64,000 nt of DNA, taken from positions 41,531 to 105,530 of the forward strand of contig CAKZOB010000053.1 in NCBI GenBank assembly GCA_937135955.1. The letters run 5' to 3'. Made by a program: the position numbers and the translations under genes. Positions within the stretch are counted from its first letter, which is position 1, and each line of letters starts with the position of its first letter. Below, one piece after another: positions 9,160-17,566 of this stretch. The notes below the pieces were generated by a model. That model was not told where the DNA came from. It did no database searches and worked only from the letters and a program-made list of their open reading frames with translations. The stretch is from an uncultured Anaerolineales bacterium (GTDB lineage Bacteria; Chloroflexota; Anaerolineae; Aggregatilineales; Aggregatilineaceae).

Positions 9160-11025
9160 TTACAGGTAATGCCGCTCGCGCTTTTTGTGCTCCACGTATT
9201 CAGCGCGCGCGCGTTGCACGTCGGGATTCTCCGACACTTCGGCGACGGCTACATCCCACCAACTCTCGTAGCCGCCCACGCGCTGCCGCCGGTCTACCTC
9301 GATGACGATGCACACCGGCCCGCCCTGGTACGCCGCCGCCTGCCGGATCGCATCGGCTAAGTCGTCGCGGTTGTGCACGCGGATCACGTGCGCGCCCAGG
9401 CTGGCGGCATTGGCAGCGTAGTCAATGGGCAGCACATCGCCGTCCAGATGCCCGCTCTCGGTGCGACGGCGGTACTTGGTGCCGAAGCCGTCCGACCCCA
9501 CGCTCTTGGATAGTCCACCGATGCTGGCGAAGCCGTGATTGTCCAGCACGACGATGATCACCTTGATCCCTTCCTGGACCATGGTGGCAATTTCGCTGTT
9601 CATCATCAGGTACGAGCCATCGCCCACCATCACGTAGACCTCGCGCTCTGGCGCGGCGAGCTTGGCCCCCATGCCGCCGGCGATCTCGTAGCCCATGCAG
9701 GAGTAGCCATATTCCAGGTGATAGCCCTTGGGGTCGCGCGTACGCCACAGCTTGTGCAGGTCGCCGGGCAGGCTGCCCGCCGCGCACAACACCACGTCCT
9801 GGGGACGCGAGAGCGTGTTGACCACGCCGATCACCTCGCCCTGACTGATCAGGGGGCCGTGCTCCAGGGTATAGATGCGCTCGACTTCGGCGTCCCATTC
9901 GCGGTTATATTGCGCGGCCAGCGCGCGATACTCCGCCGCAACCTGCCATCCCTCCAGCAGCGGCAACAACTCTTCCAACGTGACGCGGGCATCGCCCACC
10001 AGGGGGATGGCACTGTGCTTGTAGGCGTCGAATTCGGCCACGTTGATATTGATGAAGCGCACGTTGGGGTTTTGGAAGGCCGTCTTGGAGGCGGTGGTGA
10101 AGTCGCTATAGCGCGTGCCGATGCCGATCACCAGGTCAGCGTCGCGGGCCATGCGGTTGGCACCCAGCGTGCCGGTGACGCCGATCGCGCCCAGGTTGAG
10201 CGGATGATCGTAGGGCAGCGCGCCCTTGCCCGCCTGCGTCTCGCCGACGGGAATGCCCGTGCGCTCGACGAACTGCCGCAGCATAGCCGTCGCGTCGCTG
10301 TAATGCACACCGCCGCCCGCGACGATCAGGGGGCGGTGGCTCTGCCTGATCCACTGCGCCGCCTGGCGCAGCGATGCCACGTCGGGCCGGTTGCGCGGGA
10401 TGTGCCACACGCGCTTGCGGAAGAACTCTTCCGGATAGTCGAAAGCCATCGTCTGCACGTCCTGCGGCAGGGCCAGCGTCACCGCGCCGGTGTCGGCGGG
10501 CGAGGTCAGCACGCGCATGGCTTCCGGCAGGGCCGTCAGCAGTTGCTCCGGGCGCGTGATGCGATCCCAGTAGCGCGAGACCGGCTTGAAGCAATCGTTG
10601 ACCGAGATATCCTGCGAGTGTTCCCATTCGAGTTGCTGGAGCACAGGTGCTTGCAACCGCTCGGCGAAGATATCACCGGGGAGCAACAACACCGGAATGC
10701 GGTTGATGGTGGCTGTCGCCGCGCCGGTGACCATGTTGGTCGCGCCGGGGCCGATGGACGAGGTGCAGGCGAAGGTCTGCAGGCGGTTCTTCATCTTGGC
10801 GTAGGCGATGGCCGTGTGCACCATCGCCTGTTCGTTGCGCGTCTGATAGTAGCGGAAGGTGTCCGCGTATTGCTGCAGCGCCTGCCCGATCCCTGCGACG
10901 TTGCCATGCCCGAAGATGCCCCAGCATCCAGCGAAAAAGGGATTTTCCACGCCATCGCGTTCTACATACTGGTTTTGCAAAAAGGAGATGAGCGCCTGTG
11001 CCATCGTCAATCGTCTGGTAGCCAT
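9160..11025 (-). CDS. iolD: 3D-trihydroxycyclohexane-1,2-dione hydrolase (ThDP enzyme)
   Basis: The 621-residue ThDP-dependent enzyme would open the ring of the diketo-inositol to 5-deoxy-glucuronate. MATRRLTMAQALISFLQNQ and FFAGCWGIFGHGNVAG are typical of the IolD N-terminus. The ThDP/Mg motif GDGSYLMMNSEIATMVQEG is in the C-terminal third. The start at 11025 follows AGAGGAGAATCTT; longer in-frame extensions to 11136 overlap iolB and lack similarity. The ribosome-binding site sits on the iolB stop region, 13 nt between genes, which suggests coupled translation. Confidence 0.92.
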   Translation of the reverse strand: MATRRLTMAQALISFLQNQYVERDGVENPFFAGCWGIFGHGNVAGIGQALQQYADTFRYYQTRNEQAMVHTAIAYAKMKNRLQTFACTSSIGPGATNMVTGAATATINRIPVLLLPGDIFAERLQAPVLQQLEWEHSQDISVNDCFKPVSRYWDRITRPEQLLTALPEAMRVLTSPADTGAVTLALPQDVQTMAFDYPEEFFRKRVWHIPRNRPDVASLRQAAQWIRQSHRPLIVAGGGVHYSDATAMLRQFVERTGIPVGETQAGKGALPYDHPLNLGAIGVTGTLGANRMARDADLVIGIGTRYSDFTTASKTAFQNPNVRFININVAEFDAYKHSAIPLVGDARVTLEELLPLLEGWQVAAEYRALAAQYNREWDAEVERIYTLEHGPLISQGEVIGVVNTLSRPQDVVLCAAGSLPGDLHKLWRTRDPKGYHLEYGYSCMGYEIAGGMGAKLAAPEREVYVMVGDGSYLMMNSEIATMVQEGIKVIIVVLDNHGFASIGGLSKSVGSDGFGTKYRRRTESGHLDGDVLPIDYAANAASLGAHVIRVHNRDDLADAIRQAAAYQGGPVCIVIEVDRRQRVGGYESWWDVAVAEVSENPDVQRARAEYVEHKKRERHYL

Positions 11026-11038
11026 AAGATTCTCCTCT

Positions 11039-11929
11039 CTACCGTTGCGGCGGCTCCATGCCCAGGTCAACCACAGGCAGGCGCGGATCGAGGTGCGTCC
11101 ACGTGCTCTTGACCCAGGCATAGGCCGGATCGTCACTGTTGGCCAGCGACTGCGCCGAGCCAGCCAAAAAGTTCAGGTAATAAGTCGTATAGCCGGGCGG
11201 GCTGGCCACCGGATGGTAGCCTTCCGGCACCAACACGGCGTCGTGATGTTGGGCCAGCAGCAGCGCATCAATGCTGCGGTCATCGTTGTAAACGCGCTGA
11301 ATAGCGTAGCCGCCGGGCCGATCGATCTTGTAGAAGTAAATCTCCTCCAGGTCGGCTTCCAGCAGCGTCCCGTCCGGCGCGACGCGGTGCACATCGTGCT
11401 TGTGCGGCGGGTAGCTCGACCAGTTGCCGCCGGGCGTATACACCTCGACGCACACCAGCCGATGACAGTCGAAGCCGGGCGGGATGACGCTGACGATCTG
11501 CCGCGAGGCGTTGCCCCCGCCGCGCAGCTCTATCGCGCAGTCGGCGGGCGTGATCAGCCGCGCGGGATGATCCTGGTCAGTGGGCACCCAGCAGGTCGCG
11601 ACTTCGAAACCGTCGGTCAGTGCTTCGAGCACGAAGTCGGTGCGGCGCGAGAGGTACAGCGCATAGGGCATACCGCGGAATACATCCGGGCGCCTGCCCA
11701 CGCGCGGGAAATCGCCTGCGCTGGTCTGTACGCGGCACACCCCGCCCAGGATGACGTGCACGTATTCGTGTTCGCCGGTGTTGCCCGCCCAGGTCTCGCC
11801 GCGCTTCATGCGCCGCGCCTGCATGTTGAGGAACTGCCAGCCAGCCTGTTCGGCGCGCACCTCGGCGAAGACGCCCGCTTCACCTGTGTCTTTGGACTTG
11901 ATCAGCAGCGTTTCTGCAGTGTAGTGCAT
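11039..11929 (-). CDS. iolB: 5-deoxy-glucuronate isomerase
   Basis: The 296-residue cupin-fold enzyme would isomerise 5-deoxy-glucuronate to 2-deoxy-5-keto-gluconate. The metal-site motif SYPPHKHD is present, with LVPEGYHPVASPPGYTTYYLNFLAG, characteristic of IolB. The ATG follows GCGGAGGCCCTC. It is the promoter-proximal gene of the iol operon, with a leader of about 420 nt from the LacI-type promoter at 12354-12380. The genes for the later steps (iolC kinase, iolJ aldolase, iolA) are absent from the window. Confidence 0.92.
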   Translation of the reverse strand: MHYTAETLLIKSKDTGEAGVFAEVRAEQAGWQFLNMQARRMKRGETWAGNTGEHEYVHVILGGVCRVQTSAGDFPRVGRRPDVFRGMPYALYLSRRTDFVLEALTDGFEVATCWVPTDQDHPARLITPADCAIELRGGGNASRQIVSVIPPGFDCHRLVCVEVYTPGGNWSSYPPHKHDVHRVAPDGTLLEADLEEIYFYKIDRPGGYAIQRVYNDDRSIDALLLAQHHDAVLVPEGYHPVASPPGYTTYYLNFLAGSAQSLANSDDPAYAWVKSTWTHLDPRLPVVDLGMEPPQR

Positions 11930-12077
11930 GAGGGCCTCCGCTTCTTAGGGGAGCGAGGGATGGCGAGCGAGGAAATAGGAGGGGCCAGCGCCAGGGAAGG
12001 ACTCTACATAGCCGCCGAATAAGCTTCTTTTCATGCCGCAAATCCGCAGTACTCCGGCCTGGCACATGACCGTCCCC

Positions 12078-12174
12078 GCTAAAATCATAAAAACGTGCGC
12101 CGTCCGAAGCTAACGCAGCATATGTGCCAGCCTGCTTGCGTCAGAGGTTCGTGTCGCCTTTTCGGACGGCGCAC
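12078..12174 (-). ncRNA. Structured leader element with terminator-like end, upstream of iolB
   Basis: The perfect 14-bp arms GTGCGCCGTCCGAA (12095-12108) and TTCGGACGGCGCAC (12161-12174) enclose a second stem (ACGCAAGCA with TGCTGCGT, one bulge). On the minus strand the structure is followed by GTTTTTATGATTTT. It lies between the iol promoter and iolB, as an attenuator or small terminated RNA would. Nearby, GAGCGTG/CACGCTC and CTGAGG/CCTCAG pairs (12184-12243) add structure. No known riboswitch consensus is recognised. Confidence 0.5.
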
Positions 12175-12335
12175 CCATCTGATCCTGAGGCCAGCGTTGA
12201 TCCGGCGAGCGTGGTGCCGCACGCTCCAGGCAACAGACCTCAGGCAAGGGATTGGCTGCGCACACAGGACGATGCCCGCCTTGCACGGTGCAACAGCGCC
12301 ACAAACGACAACGCCCTGGCGCTGCGCAGCGCGTG

Positions 12336-12380
12336 TGTAAACGTTTCCCTGAGAGTATAGCGTTTTGCCCGCGCTGTCAA
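12336..12380 (-). promoter_or_regulatory. iol operon promoter with LacI-type operator
   Basis: On the minus strand, TTGACA (12375-12380) and TATACT (12354-12359) are 15 nt apart. The imperfect palindrome GGGAAAC|GTTTACA (12336-12349) lies exactly at the expected transcript start. AAACGTTT with a central CG is the classic LacI-family operator core. The layout implies repression of iolB-D-E-G by the neighbouring LacI-family protein. The 15-nt spacer is short. Confidence 0.65.
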
Positions 12381-12420
12381 GAACAGATGGCGGCTGTTTG
12401 CGCTTTACTGCGGGGGCAGG

Positions 12421-12470
12421 ATTCACCGCAGAGAACACACAGGGCGCAGAGAAGGCACAGAGAAAGTGCC
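12421..12470. repeat. Family R3 repeat, second copy
   Basis: TTCACCGCAGAGAACACACAGGGC is followed by GCAGAGAAGGCACAGAGAAAG, the same word set as at 8103 and 55563. It occupies the gap between lacI and the iol promoter. Confidence 0.6.
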
Positions 12471-12512
12471 TTCCCTTGGTATTTTGCGGTTCAAAAAGCG
12501 GTGCGGCGGTCT

Positions 12513-13511
12513 TCAGGGCGGCGGCGCAGTGGAACTGCGCTTCGTCAGCGCCGTCGGCAACGTCACCGCTTGCGGCGGGAGGTCGGGATCGCTCATCTGC
12601 GCCAGCAGGATATGGGCCGCTGTCTCGCCGATGGTGTAAATTGGCTGAGCGACCGTCGTCAACGGCGGGATGAGGAAAGAGGCCAGCGCGATGTCGTCGA
12701 AGCCGATCACCGACAGGTCTTCCGGCACGCGCAGTCCCAGTTTGTAGGCCGCATGCAAGACCCCGACGGCCATCGAGTCGGTCAGCGCGAAGATTGCCGT
12801 GGGGCGGGGAGATTCGGCCAGCAGGCGCAGCGCCGCGGCATGTCCCGTCTCGAAATCGGGTGCTCCCTGCACAACGTGTAGCCCTCTGTCCAGCCCGGCC
12901 CGTTCAAGGGCTGCCCGCGCCCCAGCAATGCGGTCGGTGGGGATGGTCTCCGGGCCGGTGCTGATGACCGCAATGTGGTGGTGCCCCAAGTCCAGCAAGT
13001 AGTTGATCGCCTGGCACGCCCCGTCGAAGTTGGCCACCAGCACCTGACTGGCCGGAACGCCCGGCAAAGCCCGTTCCAGCAATACCACCGGAATCCCGTG
13101 TTCCAACAGTTGCTCGACGTTGGCGCGGCGGTCTTCGGCGGGGATGAAATACACCACCGCATCCACCCGTTGACCGAGCAGCATGGCGATATAGTCTTGC
13201 TCTTTGGCCAGGTCTTCTTCGGTGTTGCAGAACAGGGCACGGTAGCCGTGCGCGAAGAGTGTTTTTTCGATGGCGAAGACCAGCGTGCTGAAGTAGGACT
13301 CGTGAATGCGCGGTAGCAGCACGCCGACCGAATGCGTCTCCTGGCGGCGCAGTCCCTGGGCGATGGCATTGGGCTGGTAAGAGAGTTTGCGCATCGCCTC
13401 CAGCACGCGCTCGCGCGCGCTCTGGCTGACGTAGCCTGTGCCGTTGATCACCCGCGAGACCGTCGCTATCGAGACGCCCGCCTCCGCCGCCACATCCCTG
13501 ATGGTCACCAT
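12513..13511 (-). CDS. LacI-family transcriptional regulator
   Basis: The 332-residue regulator has the LacI helix-turn-helix and hinge at residues 2-60 (VTIRDVAAEAGVSIATVSRVINGTG, split before YVSQSARERV). A periplasmic-binding-like sensor domain follows (SVGVLLPRI..., VIGFDDIALASFLIPPLTTV). It sits directly upstream of the iol operon on the same strand, and a LacI-type operator overlaps the iol promoter. A role as the inositol-pathway repressor is therefore likely. The effector is inferred to be inositol or an intermediate. It has its own promoter at 13559-13588. Confidence 0.88.
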   Translation of the reverse strand: MVTIRDVAAEAGVSIATVSRVINGTGYVSQSARERVLEAMRKLSYQPNAIAQGLRRQETHSVGVLLPRIHESYFSTLVFAIEKTLFAHGYRALFCNTEEDLAKEQDYIAMLLGQRVDAVVYFIPAEDRRANVEQLLEHGIPVVLLERALPGVPASQVLVANFDGACQAINYLLDLGHHHIAVISTGPETIPTDRIAGARAALERAGLDRGLHVVQGAPDFETGHAAALRLLAESPRPTAIFALTDSMAVGVLHAAYKLGLRVPEDLSVIGFDDIALASFLIPPLTTVAQPIYTIGETAAHILLAQMSDPDLPPQAVTLPTALTKRSSTAPPP

Positions 13512-13558
13512 CGCTCACCGATCCTGGCCTGAGCAACCCGCCCAGAGCCTCGCGGCAA

Positions 13559-13588
13559 ACCATAGCACGGGCGCGCGGGCGCTGTCAA
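13559..13588 (-). promoter_or_regulatory. Promoter of the LacI-family gene
   Basis: On the minus strand, a perfect TTGACA (13583-13588) and TATGGT (13559-13564) are 18 nt apart, about 48 nt upstream of the 13511 start codon. Confidence 0.6.
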
Positions 13589-13751
13589 GCGCTCCCCGCA
13601 GAGCGCAACTTAGACTGGGGAAATCTCGCCACGAGGCGCGTCAGCGCCGAGCGGGGGTGAGGTCAACCAGAAGATCACACCTGAGCTTACTTCTGCCCCT
13701 GGTTCTGCTGGCTGGTTTTGATGCGATTACCCTGGCAGCGCGCTGCAACCT

Positions 13752-13781
13752 TTGCGCGCGCCCCCCGCGATCGGCTATAAT
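13752..13781 (+). promoter_or_regulatory. Promoter of def
   Basis: TTGCGC (13752-13757) and a perfect TATAAT (13776-13781) are 18 nt apart, about 35 nt upstream of the def ATG. The DNA from 13589 to 13751 holds a short R1-like word (GGGGGTGAGGTCAACC) and nothing else recognised. Confidence 0.7.
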
Positions 13782-13815
13782 TTACACGTATCTGTTACCA
13801 GAGAGAAGCGGTCTC

Positions 13816-14406
13816 ATGACCATCCGCGACATCATCACGCCTCAGAACCCGATCCTGCGCAGGAAAGCGCACAAAGTGCGCGACTTCGCCGACCCCAAGC
13901 TACAAGCGCTCATTGACGACATGGTCGAGACGATGCTCGCCGCGCCGGGCGTGGGCTTGGCCGCGCCGCAGGTAGCTGTCAGTCAGCGAGTGATCGTCGT
14001 GCGCCTGCCCGACGACGAGGAATCGCGCCAGGAATACGGCGAAGATGCTGGCGTGCTATACATTGTGGTCAATCCGGAGATCGTGCGGGCCTCGCGCGAG
14101 ATGGTAGATGGCATCGAAGCGTGCCTGTCTATTCCCGGCTACTATGGCACGGTGCTCCGTCACGAAGCTGTGACTGTGCGCGGGCAGGATCGCACGGGCA
14201 AAGAAATCCGCATCAAAGCCAAAGGCTGGCTGGCGCGCGTCTTTCAGCACGAGATCGATCACCTGGACGGCATCCTCTTCATTGACCGCGCCAGCGAAAT
14301 CTGGCGCGCCCGCGACGAGGAATTTGGCACCGGGCGGCCCGATCCCCTGGCGGGGCTGGTGGAAGAAGTCACCGCTCTGCCGGGTGGGAAGAGCGGCGAA
14401 GAGTGA
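13816..14406 (+). CDS. def: Peptide deformylase
   Basis: The 196-residue metalloenzyme removes the N-formyl group from nascent proteins. All three motifs are visible: GVGLAAPQV (residues 45-53), EACLSIPG (101-108, normally EGCLS, with Cys103 as metal ligand) and QHEIDHLDG (144-152, HExxH). The C-terminal tail is extended and acidic/Gly rich. The ATG at 13816 matches the usual start (MTIRDIITPQNPILR), whereas the longer frame from 13438 runs back through the lacI promoter. It is transcribed alone. Confidence 0.95.
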   Translation: MTIRDIITPQNPILRRKAHKVRDFADPKLQALIDDMVETMLAAPGVGLAAPQVAVSQRVIVVRLPDDEESRQEYGEDAGVLYIVVNPEIVRASREMVDGIEACLSIPGYYGTVLRHEAVTVRGQDRTGKEIRIKAKGWLARVFQHEIDHLDGILFIDRASEIWRARDEEFGTGRPDPLAGLVEEVTALPGGKSGEE

Positions 14407-14436
14407 GAGGCCTTTGAGAAGCCCTGATCGGTAGGG

Positions 14437-14516
14437 TCACCTCACCCCTGCTTGGCGCTCGCGCGCCTCGCTGTCCTTTCTGTATGCATGAGGGGCGAGG
14501 AGTGAGGTAAACCGAT
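14437..14516. repeat. Family R1 repeat, degenerate short copy
   Basis: GTCACCTCACCCCTGCTTGG and, in inverse orientation, GGCGAGGAGTGAGGTAAACC frame about 80 nt containing GCGCTCGCGCGCCTCGC. This matches the ends of other R1 copies at reduced similarity. Confidence 0.5.
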
Positions 14517-14564
14517 GCGCGGCAAAGCGTCTGTCATAGTTCGTACGGTTCAATTTTTTTCGCC

Positions 14565-14593
14565 TTGCCCATAGAACAAAAGTTCGCTATACT
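14565..14593 (+). promoter_or_regulatory. Promoter of the radical SAM gene
   Basis: TTGCCC (14565-14570) and TATACT (14588-14593) are 17 nt apart, with the ATG at 14630. Confidence 0.65.
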
Positions 14594-14629
14594 TGAATTA
14601 TCGGCGGGCGAGCGAAAACCAGGTGCCCC

Positions 14630-15772
14630 ATGGATGGTCACGACCTGCTCGAGCAACTGCGCGGCACAGGCGACTGGGAGTCGGTGGGCGACGCGCCCGA
14701 ACATGAGCGCCCCATCCGCCGCCCTGGCGTCCCCGATCTCAGCGAGTGCGTCACGCATGTCGTCGCGGGCAACCGGCGGATGTCCGTGCTCAAGGCGATG
14801 ACAACCACCGCCTGCGAGCGCGATTGCTTCTACTGCCCCTTCCGCGCCGGTCGTTCGGCCATGCGCCGCGTCAAGATCACGCCGGATGACATGGCGCGCG
14901 GTTTCATGGCGCTCTACCGGGCGGAGGCGGTAGAAGGATTGTTCCTTTCGTCAGGGGTAGTGCGCGGCGGTGTCAGCAGTCAGGACGCCATCCTCGATGT
15001 GGGGGCGATCCTGCGCGAGAAGTACGGCTTCCGCGGTTATATTCACCTGAAGATCATGCCCGGCGCGGAGCGCGATCAGGTGGTGCGCGCCATGGCGCTG
15101 GCCGACCGCGTCTCCGCCAACCTGGAAGCGCCCACCGCCGAGCGACTGACGCGCATCGCGCCCGGCAAACGTTTCGCTGAGGAACTGCTCGCCCCGTTGC
15201 GCTGGGTGCACGAACTGCGACAGTCCAGCGAAGGGCGGTTGCGGGCCAGCAGCACGACCGAATTCGTCGTCGGGCCGGCGGGTGAGCCGGATGTCGAGCT
15301 GCTCAGCCTCACCGAGTATCTACACCGGCAACTGGGACTGGCGCGGGTCTACTTCTCCGCTTTCCGCCCCGTCCCCGATACACCGCTGGATAACGTCGCC
15401 CCTACCGACGATCTGCGCCGTATCCGCCTTTATCAGGCCAGTTTCCTGATCCGCGATTACGGCTTCAGCCTGGAAGAACTGCCCTTCACCGCCACTGGCA
15501 ACCTGCCCCTGCACACCGATCCCAAGCGTGCCTGGGCCGAAGCACATCTGCGCGAAGCGCCGCTGGAGGTGAACACAGCCTCGCGACAGGAGTTGCTGCG
15601 CGTGCCGGGCATCGGCGCGAAAGGGGCCGATCGTATCCTGGCTGCGCGGCGACGCGGACGGTTGCGCAGCCTGGAAGACCTGCGCGGCGTGGGCGTCGCC
15701 AATGTAGCGCGCGCCGCCCCCTACCTGTTGCTGGACGGGCGACGACCGATTGAGCAGCCGCGGTTGTTCTAA
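14630..15772 (+). CDS. Radical SAM protein with C-terminal helix-hairpin-helix domain
   Basis: The 380-residue protein has a CxxxCxxC cluster motif (Cys62, Cys66, Cys69 in ACERDCFYCP), then GLFLSSGVV and a TIM-barrel body. At residues 325-370 it has a helix-hairpin-helix module (VNTASRQELLRVPGIGAKGADRI, then GVGVANVARA). This domain pair matches the family annotated as putative DNA modification/repair radical SAM proteins. The substrate is unknown. The HhH module suggests nucleic-acid contact. The ATG follows CAGGTGCCCC. A PHR/alternative SAM enzyme cannot be excluded. Confidence 0.8.
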   Translation: MDGHDLLEQLRGTGDWESVGDAPEHERPIRRPGVPDLSECVTHVVAGNRRMSVLKAMTTTACERDCFYCPFRAGRSAMRRVKITPDDMARGFMALYRAEAVEGLFLSSGVVRGGVSSQDAILDVGAILREKYGFRGYIHLKIMPGAERDQVVRAMALADRVSANLEAPTAERLTRIAPGKRFAEELLAPLRWVHELRQSSEGRLRASSTTEFVVGPAGEPDVELLSLTEYLHRQLGLARVYFSAFRPVPDTPLDNVAPTDDLRRIRLYQASFLIRDYGFSLEELPFTATGNLPLHTDPKRAWAEAHLREAPLEVNTASRQELLRVPGIGAKGADRILAARRRGRLRSLEDLRGVGVANVARAAPYLLLDGRRPIEQPRLF

Positions 15773-15794
15773 GGGAGAAGACGGGAAGTCGCCA

Positions 15795-16045
15795 AAAGTG
15801 AGGGCCTGCGTAGCAACAGACAGCGGCGCGTGAGGATTCTTTGCACCCAGCCCCGCGCTGCGGGCGAAGGGCAGCACTCGCAAGAGAGACAATAAGTCCC
15901 CTCGCCCCGCGACGCAGTCGCGAGGGAGAGGGGATGTAGGGGTGAGGGGAGACTTGCGGGTAATGCATAGCCCCGACGCGGGGAGGGGACAAGCCGAGCA
16001 CAGCGAGGCTGGGGGTGAGGTAAGGTGGCAAGCGATTTGATGCAA
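15795..16045. repeat. Family R1 repeat, long copy
   Basis: It carries CCCCGCGCTGCGGGCGAAGGG, then CCCCTCGCCCCGCGACGCAGTCGCGAGG, GGGGTGAGGGGAGACTTG, GGTAATGCATAGCC and GCGAGGCTGGGGGTGAGGTAA. It ends with GGCAAGCGATTTGATGCAATCC, the inverse of the edge seen at 32.82 and 37.53 kb. It fills the radical SAM-kynU gap. No gene is present. Confidence 0.85.
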
Positions 16046-16077
16046 TCCCTTTGCCCTGCCTGCGCGAGATATGGCAG

Positions 16078-16112
16078 CAGGACAGGGTGTAGGTTACACT
16101 AAGGCTGTCCTG
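16078..16112 (+). promoter_or_regulatory. Hairpin/operator-like inverted repeat upstream of kynU
   Basis: The 8-bp arms CAGGACAG and CTGTCCTG enclose a nested GTGTA/TACAC palindrome. It lies about 40 nt upstream of the kynU ATG. A related GACAGG...CCTGTC hairpin precedes kynB. It could be an operator or a leader hairpin. Confidence 0.4.
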
Positions 16113-16149
16113 TCTTTCCCTTACATGTGTCCCTTCCGAGGGAGGAGTC

Positions 16150-17382
16150 ATGAGTTCGGAATACAGCGCTGCGGCATCGGTGACTGCCGATCCGCTGCTC
16201 GCCTGGCGCGACGAGTTTCCCCTTCTCAGTCAAACCAATTACCTGATCAGCAATTCGCTGGGAGCCATGCCGCGCCGTGTCTACGACAACCTGCGCCAGT
16301 ACGCGGATACCTGGGCGACGCGCGGTGTCCGCGCCTGGGGCGAGGGCTGGTGGGATATGAACGTCCGTATCGGCGACAAGATAGGGGCGATCATCGGTGC
16401 ACCGCCCGGCACCGTCTCCATGCATCCCAACATCTCCATCGCCCAGAGCATTCTGCTGTCGTGTTTCGATTATGACGGGCCGCGCAACAAGGTCGTCATT
16501 GAGAGCGGCATTTTCCCCTCGGTCTACTATGTGCTGCGCGGGATGCTTCCCCGGCATATCGAGCTACACATGGTAGAAAGCCAAGACGGCGGGATCACCG
16601 TGCCGGTGGAACGCATCATCGAAGCGATAGACGAGCGCACGTTGCTGGTGCCGATCAGCCATGTGCTGTTCCGCAGCGCGTACATCCTCGACGTGCAGGC
16701 CATCATCGAGAAGGCGCACGCCGTCGGTGCGACGGTGATCCTCGACGGCTATCACGCGGCAGGCATCATCCCGGTGGACGTGACCGCCCTCAATGTGGAT
16801 TTTTACCTGGGTGGCGTGCTCAAATGGATGTGCGGCGGGCCGGGGGGCGTCTTCCTGTACGCCCGCCCCGACTATCTTAAGACGGTGCGCCCCAAGATCA
16901 CCGGCTGGATGGCGCACAAGCGTCCCTTCGCCTTCGAGGTGGACGAGATAGACCTGCGCGAGGACGCTTTCCGCTTCCTCAATGGCACGCCGACCATCCC
17001 CGCGCTCTACGCCAACGAGCCGGGCATTGACATCATCGCACAGGTGGGGGTGGACAATATCCGCCGCAAGTCCATGCATCAGACGGCGTTGCTGATCGCC
17101 CTGGCCGAACAGGCCGGCTTCAAGATCAATTCACCGCGCGATCCGGCGCAGCGCGGCGGCACGGTGACGCTGGAACCGGATCCGACCTGTTCGTATGAGA
17201 TTTCCCGCGAACTGATCGCTCGTAATATTCTGGTGGATTACCGTCCGCAGGCGGGCATTCGCCTGTCGCCACATTTCTACAACAGCGACGAAGAACTCTA
17301 CCAGGCCGTAGATGCTATCAAAGAGATTCTGGCGGATGGTAGCTGGCAACATCACGCGGCGGGCCGCGCTTTCGTGACATAG
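16150..17382 (+). CDS. kynU: Kynureninase-like PLP enzyme
   Basis: The 410-residue fold-type I PLP enzyme of the class V/kynureninase group would cleave kynurenine to anthranilate and alanine. The PLP lysine is in FYLGGVLKWMCGGPGG (Lys225), and Asp199 in LDGYHAAG is the likely pyridine-N partner. The GGPGG after the lysine is typical of KynU. The N-terminal FPLLSQTNYLISNSLGAMPRRV is also found as a decayed copy at 47704-47896. The ATG follows GAGGGAGGAGTC. The next gene encodes a kynurenine formamidase-type protein, which supports tryptophan catabolism. Another PLP lyase of the same fold is the main alternative. Confidence 0.78.
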   Translation: MSSEYSAAASVTADPLLAWRDEFPLLSQTNYLISNSLGAMPRRVYDNLRQYADTWATRGVRAWGEGWWDMNVRIGDKIGAIIGAPPGTVSMHPNISIAQSILLSCFDYDGPRNKVVIESGIFPSVYYVLRGMLPRHIELHMVESQDGGITVPVERIIEAIDERTLLVPISHVLFRSAYILDVQAIIEKAHAVGATVILDGYHAAGIIPVDVTALNVDFYLGGVLKWMCGGPGGVFLYARPDYLKTVRPKITGWMAHKRPFAFEVDEIDLREDAFRFLNGTPTIPALYANEPGIDIIAQVGVDNIRRKSMHQTALLIALAEQAGFKINSPRDPAQRGGTVTLEPDPTCSYEISRELIARNILVDYRPQAGIRLSPHFYNSDEELYQAVDAIKEILADGSWQHHAAGRAFVT

Positions 17383-17453
17383 CTCCCCAGGTGGGAGCGC
17401 TCCCCTTCTGCTCCGCGAGACAGTGAGGATGCTGACCGCAAGTTGGGAGCGAT

Positions 17454-17464
17454 TTGTCAGACAA
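17454..17464. promoter_or_regulatory. TTGTCWGACAA palindrome upstream of kynB
   Basis: TTGTCAGACAA is a perfect 11-bp palindrome of the kind bound by FadR-type GntR regulators. The same word recurs at 33493-33505 and, with one change, at 43134. A CATAAT -10-like hexamer lies downstream at 17505. No GntR gene is in the window. Confidence 0.4.
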
Positions 17465-17539
17465 CTTTGTGGTTAAAGATAGTTCCATTTTTCGTAAATT
17501 GTTGCATAATCATAGAAGAGGCTGGCACGAGTGTGGAGC

Positions 17540-17559
17540 AGACAGGAGAAAGCCTGTCT
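17540..17559 (+). promoter_or_regulatory. Hairpin holding the kynB ribosome-binding site
   Basis: AGACAGG and CCTGTCT form a 7-bp stem around loop AGAAAG. The only good Shine-Dalgarno (GGAG, 17545-17548) starts in the stem and runs into the loop, 18 nt before the ATG. Translation could be controlled by opening this hairpin. Confidence 0.35.
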
Positions 17560-17566
17560 CTGACCT

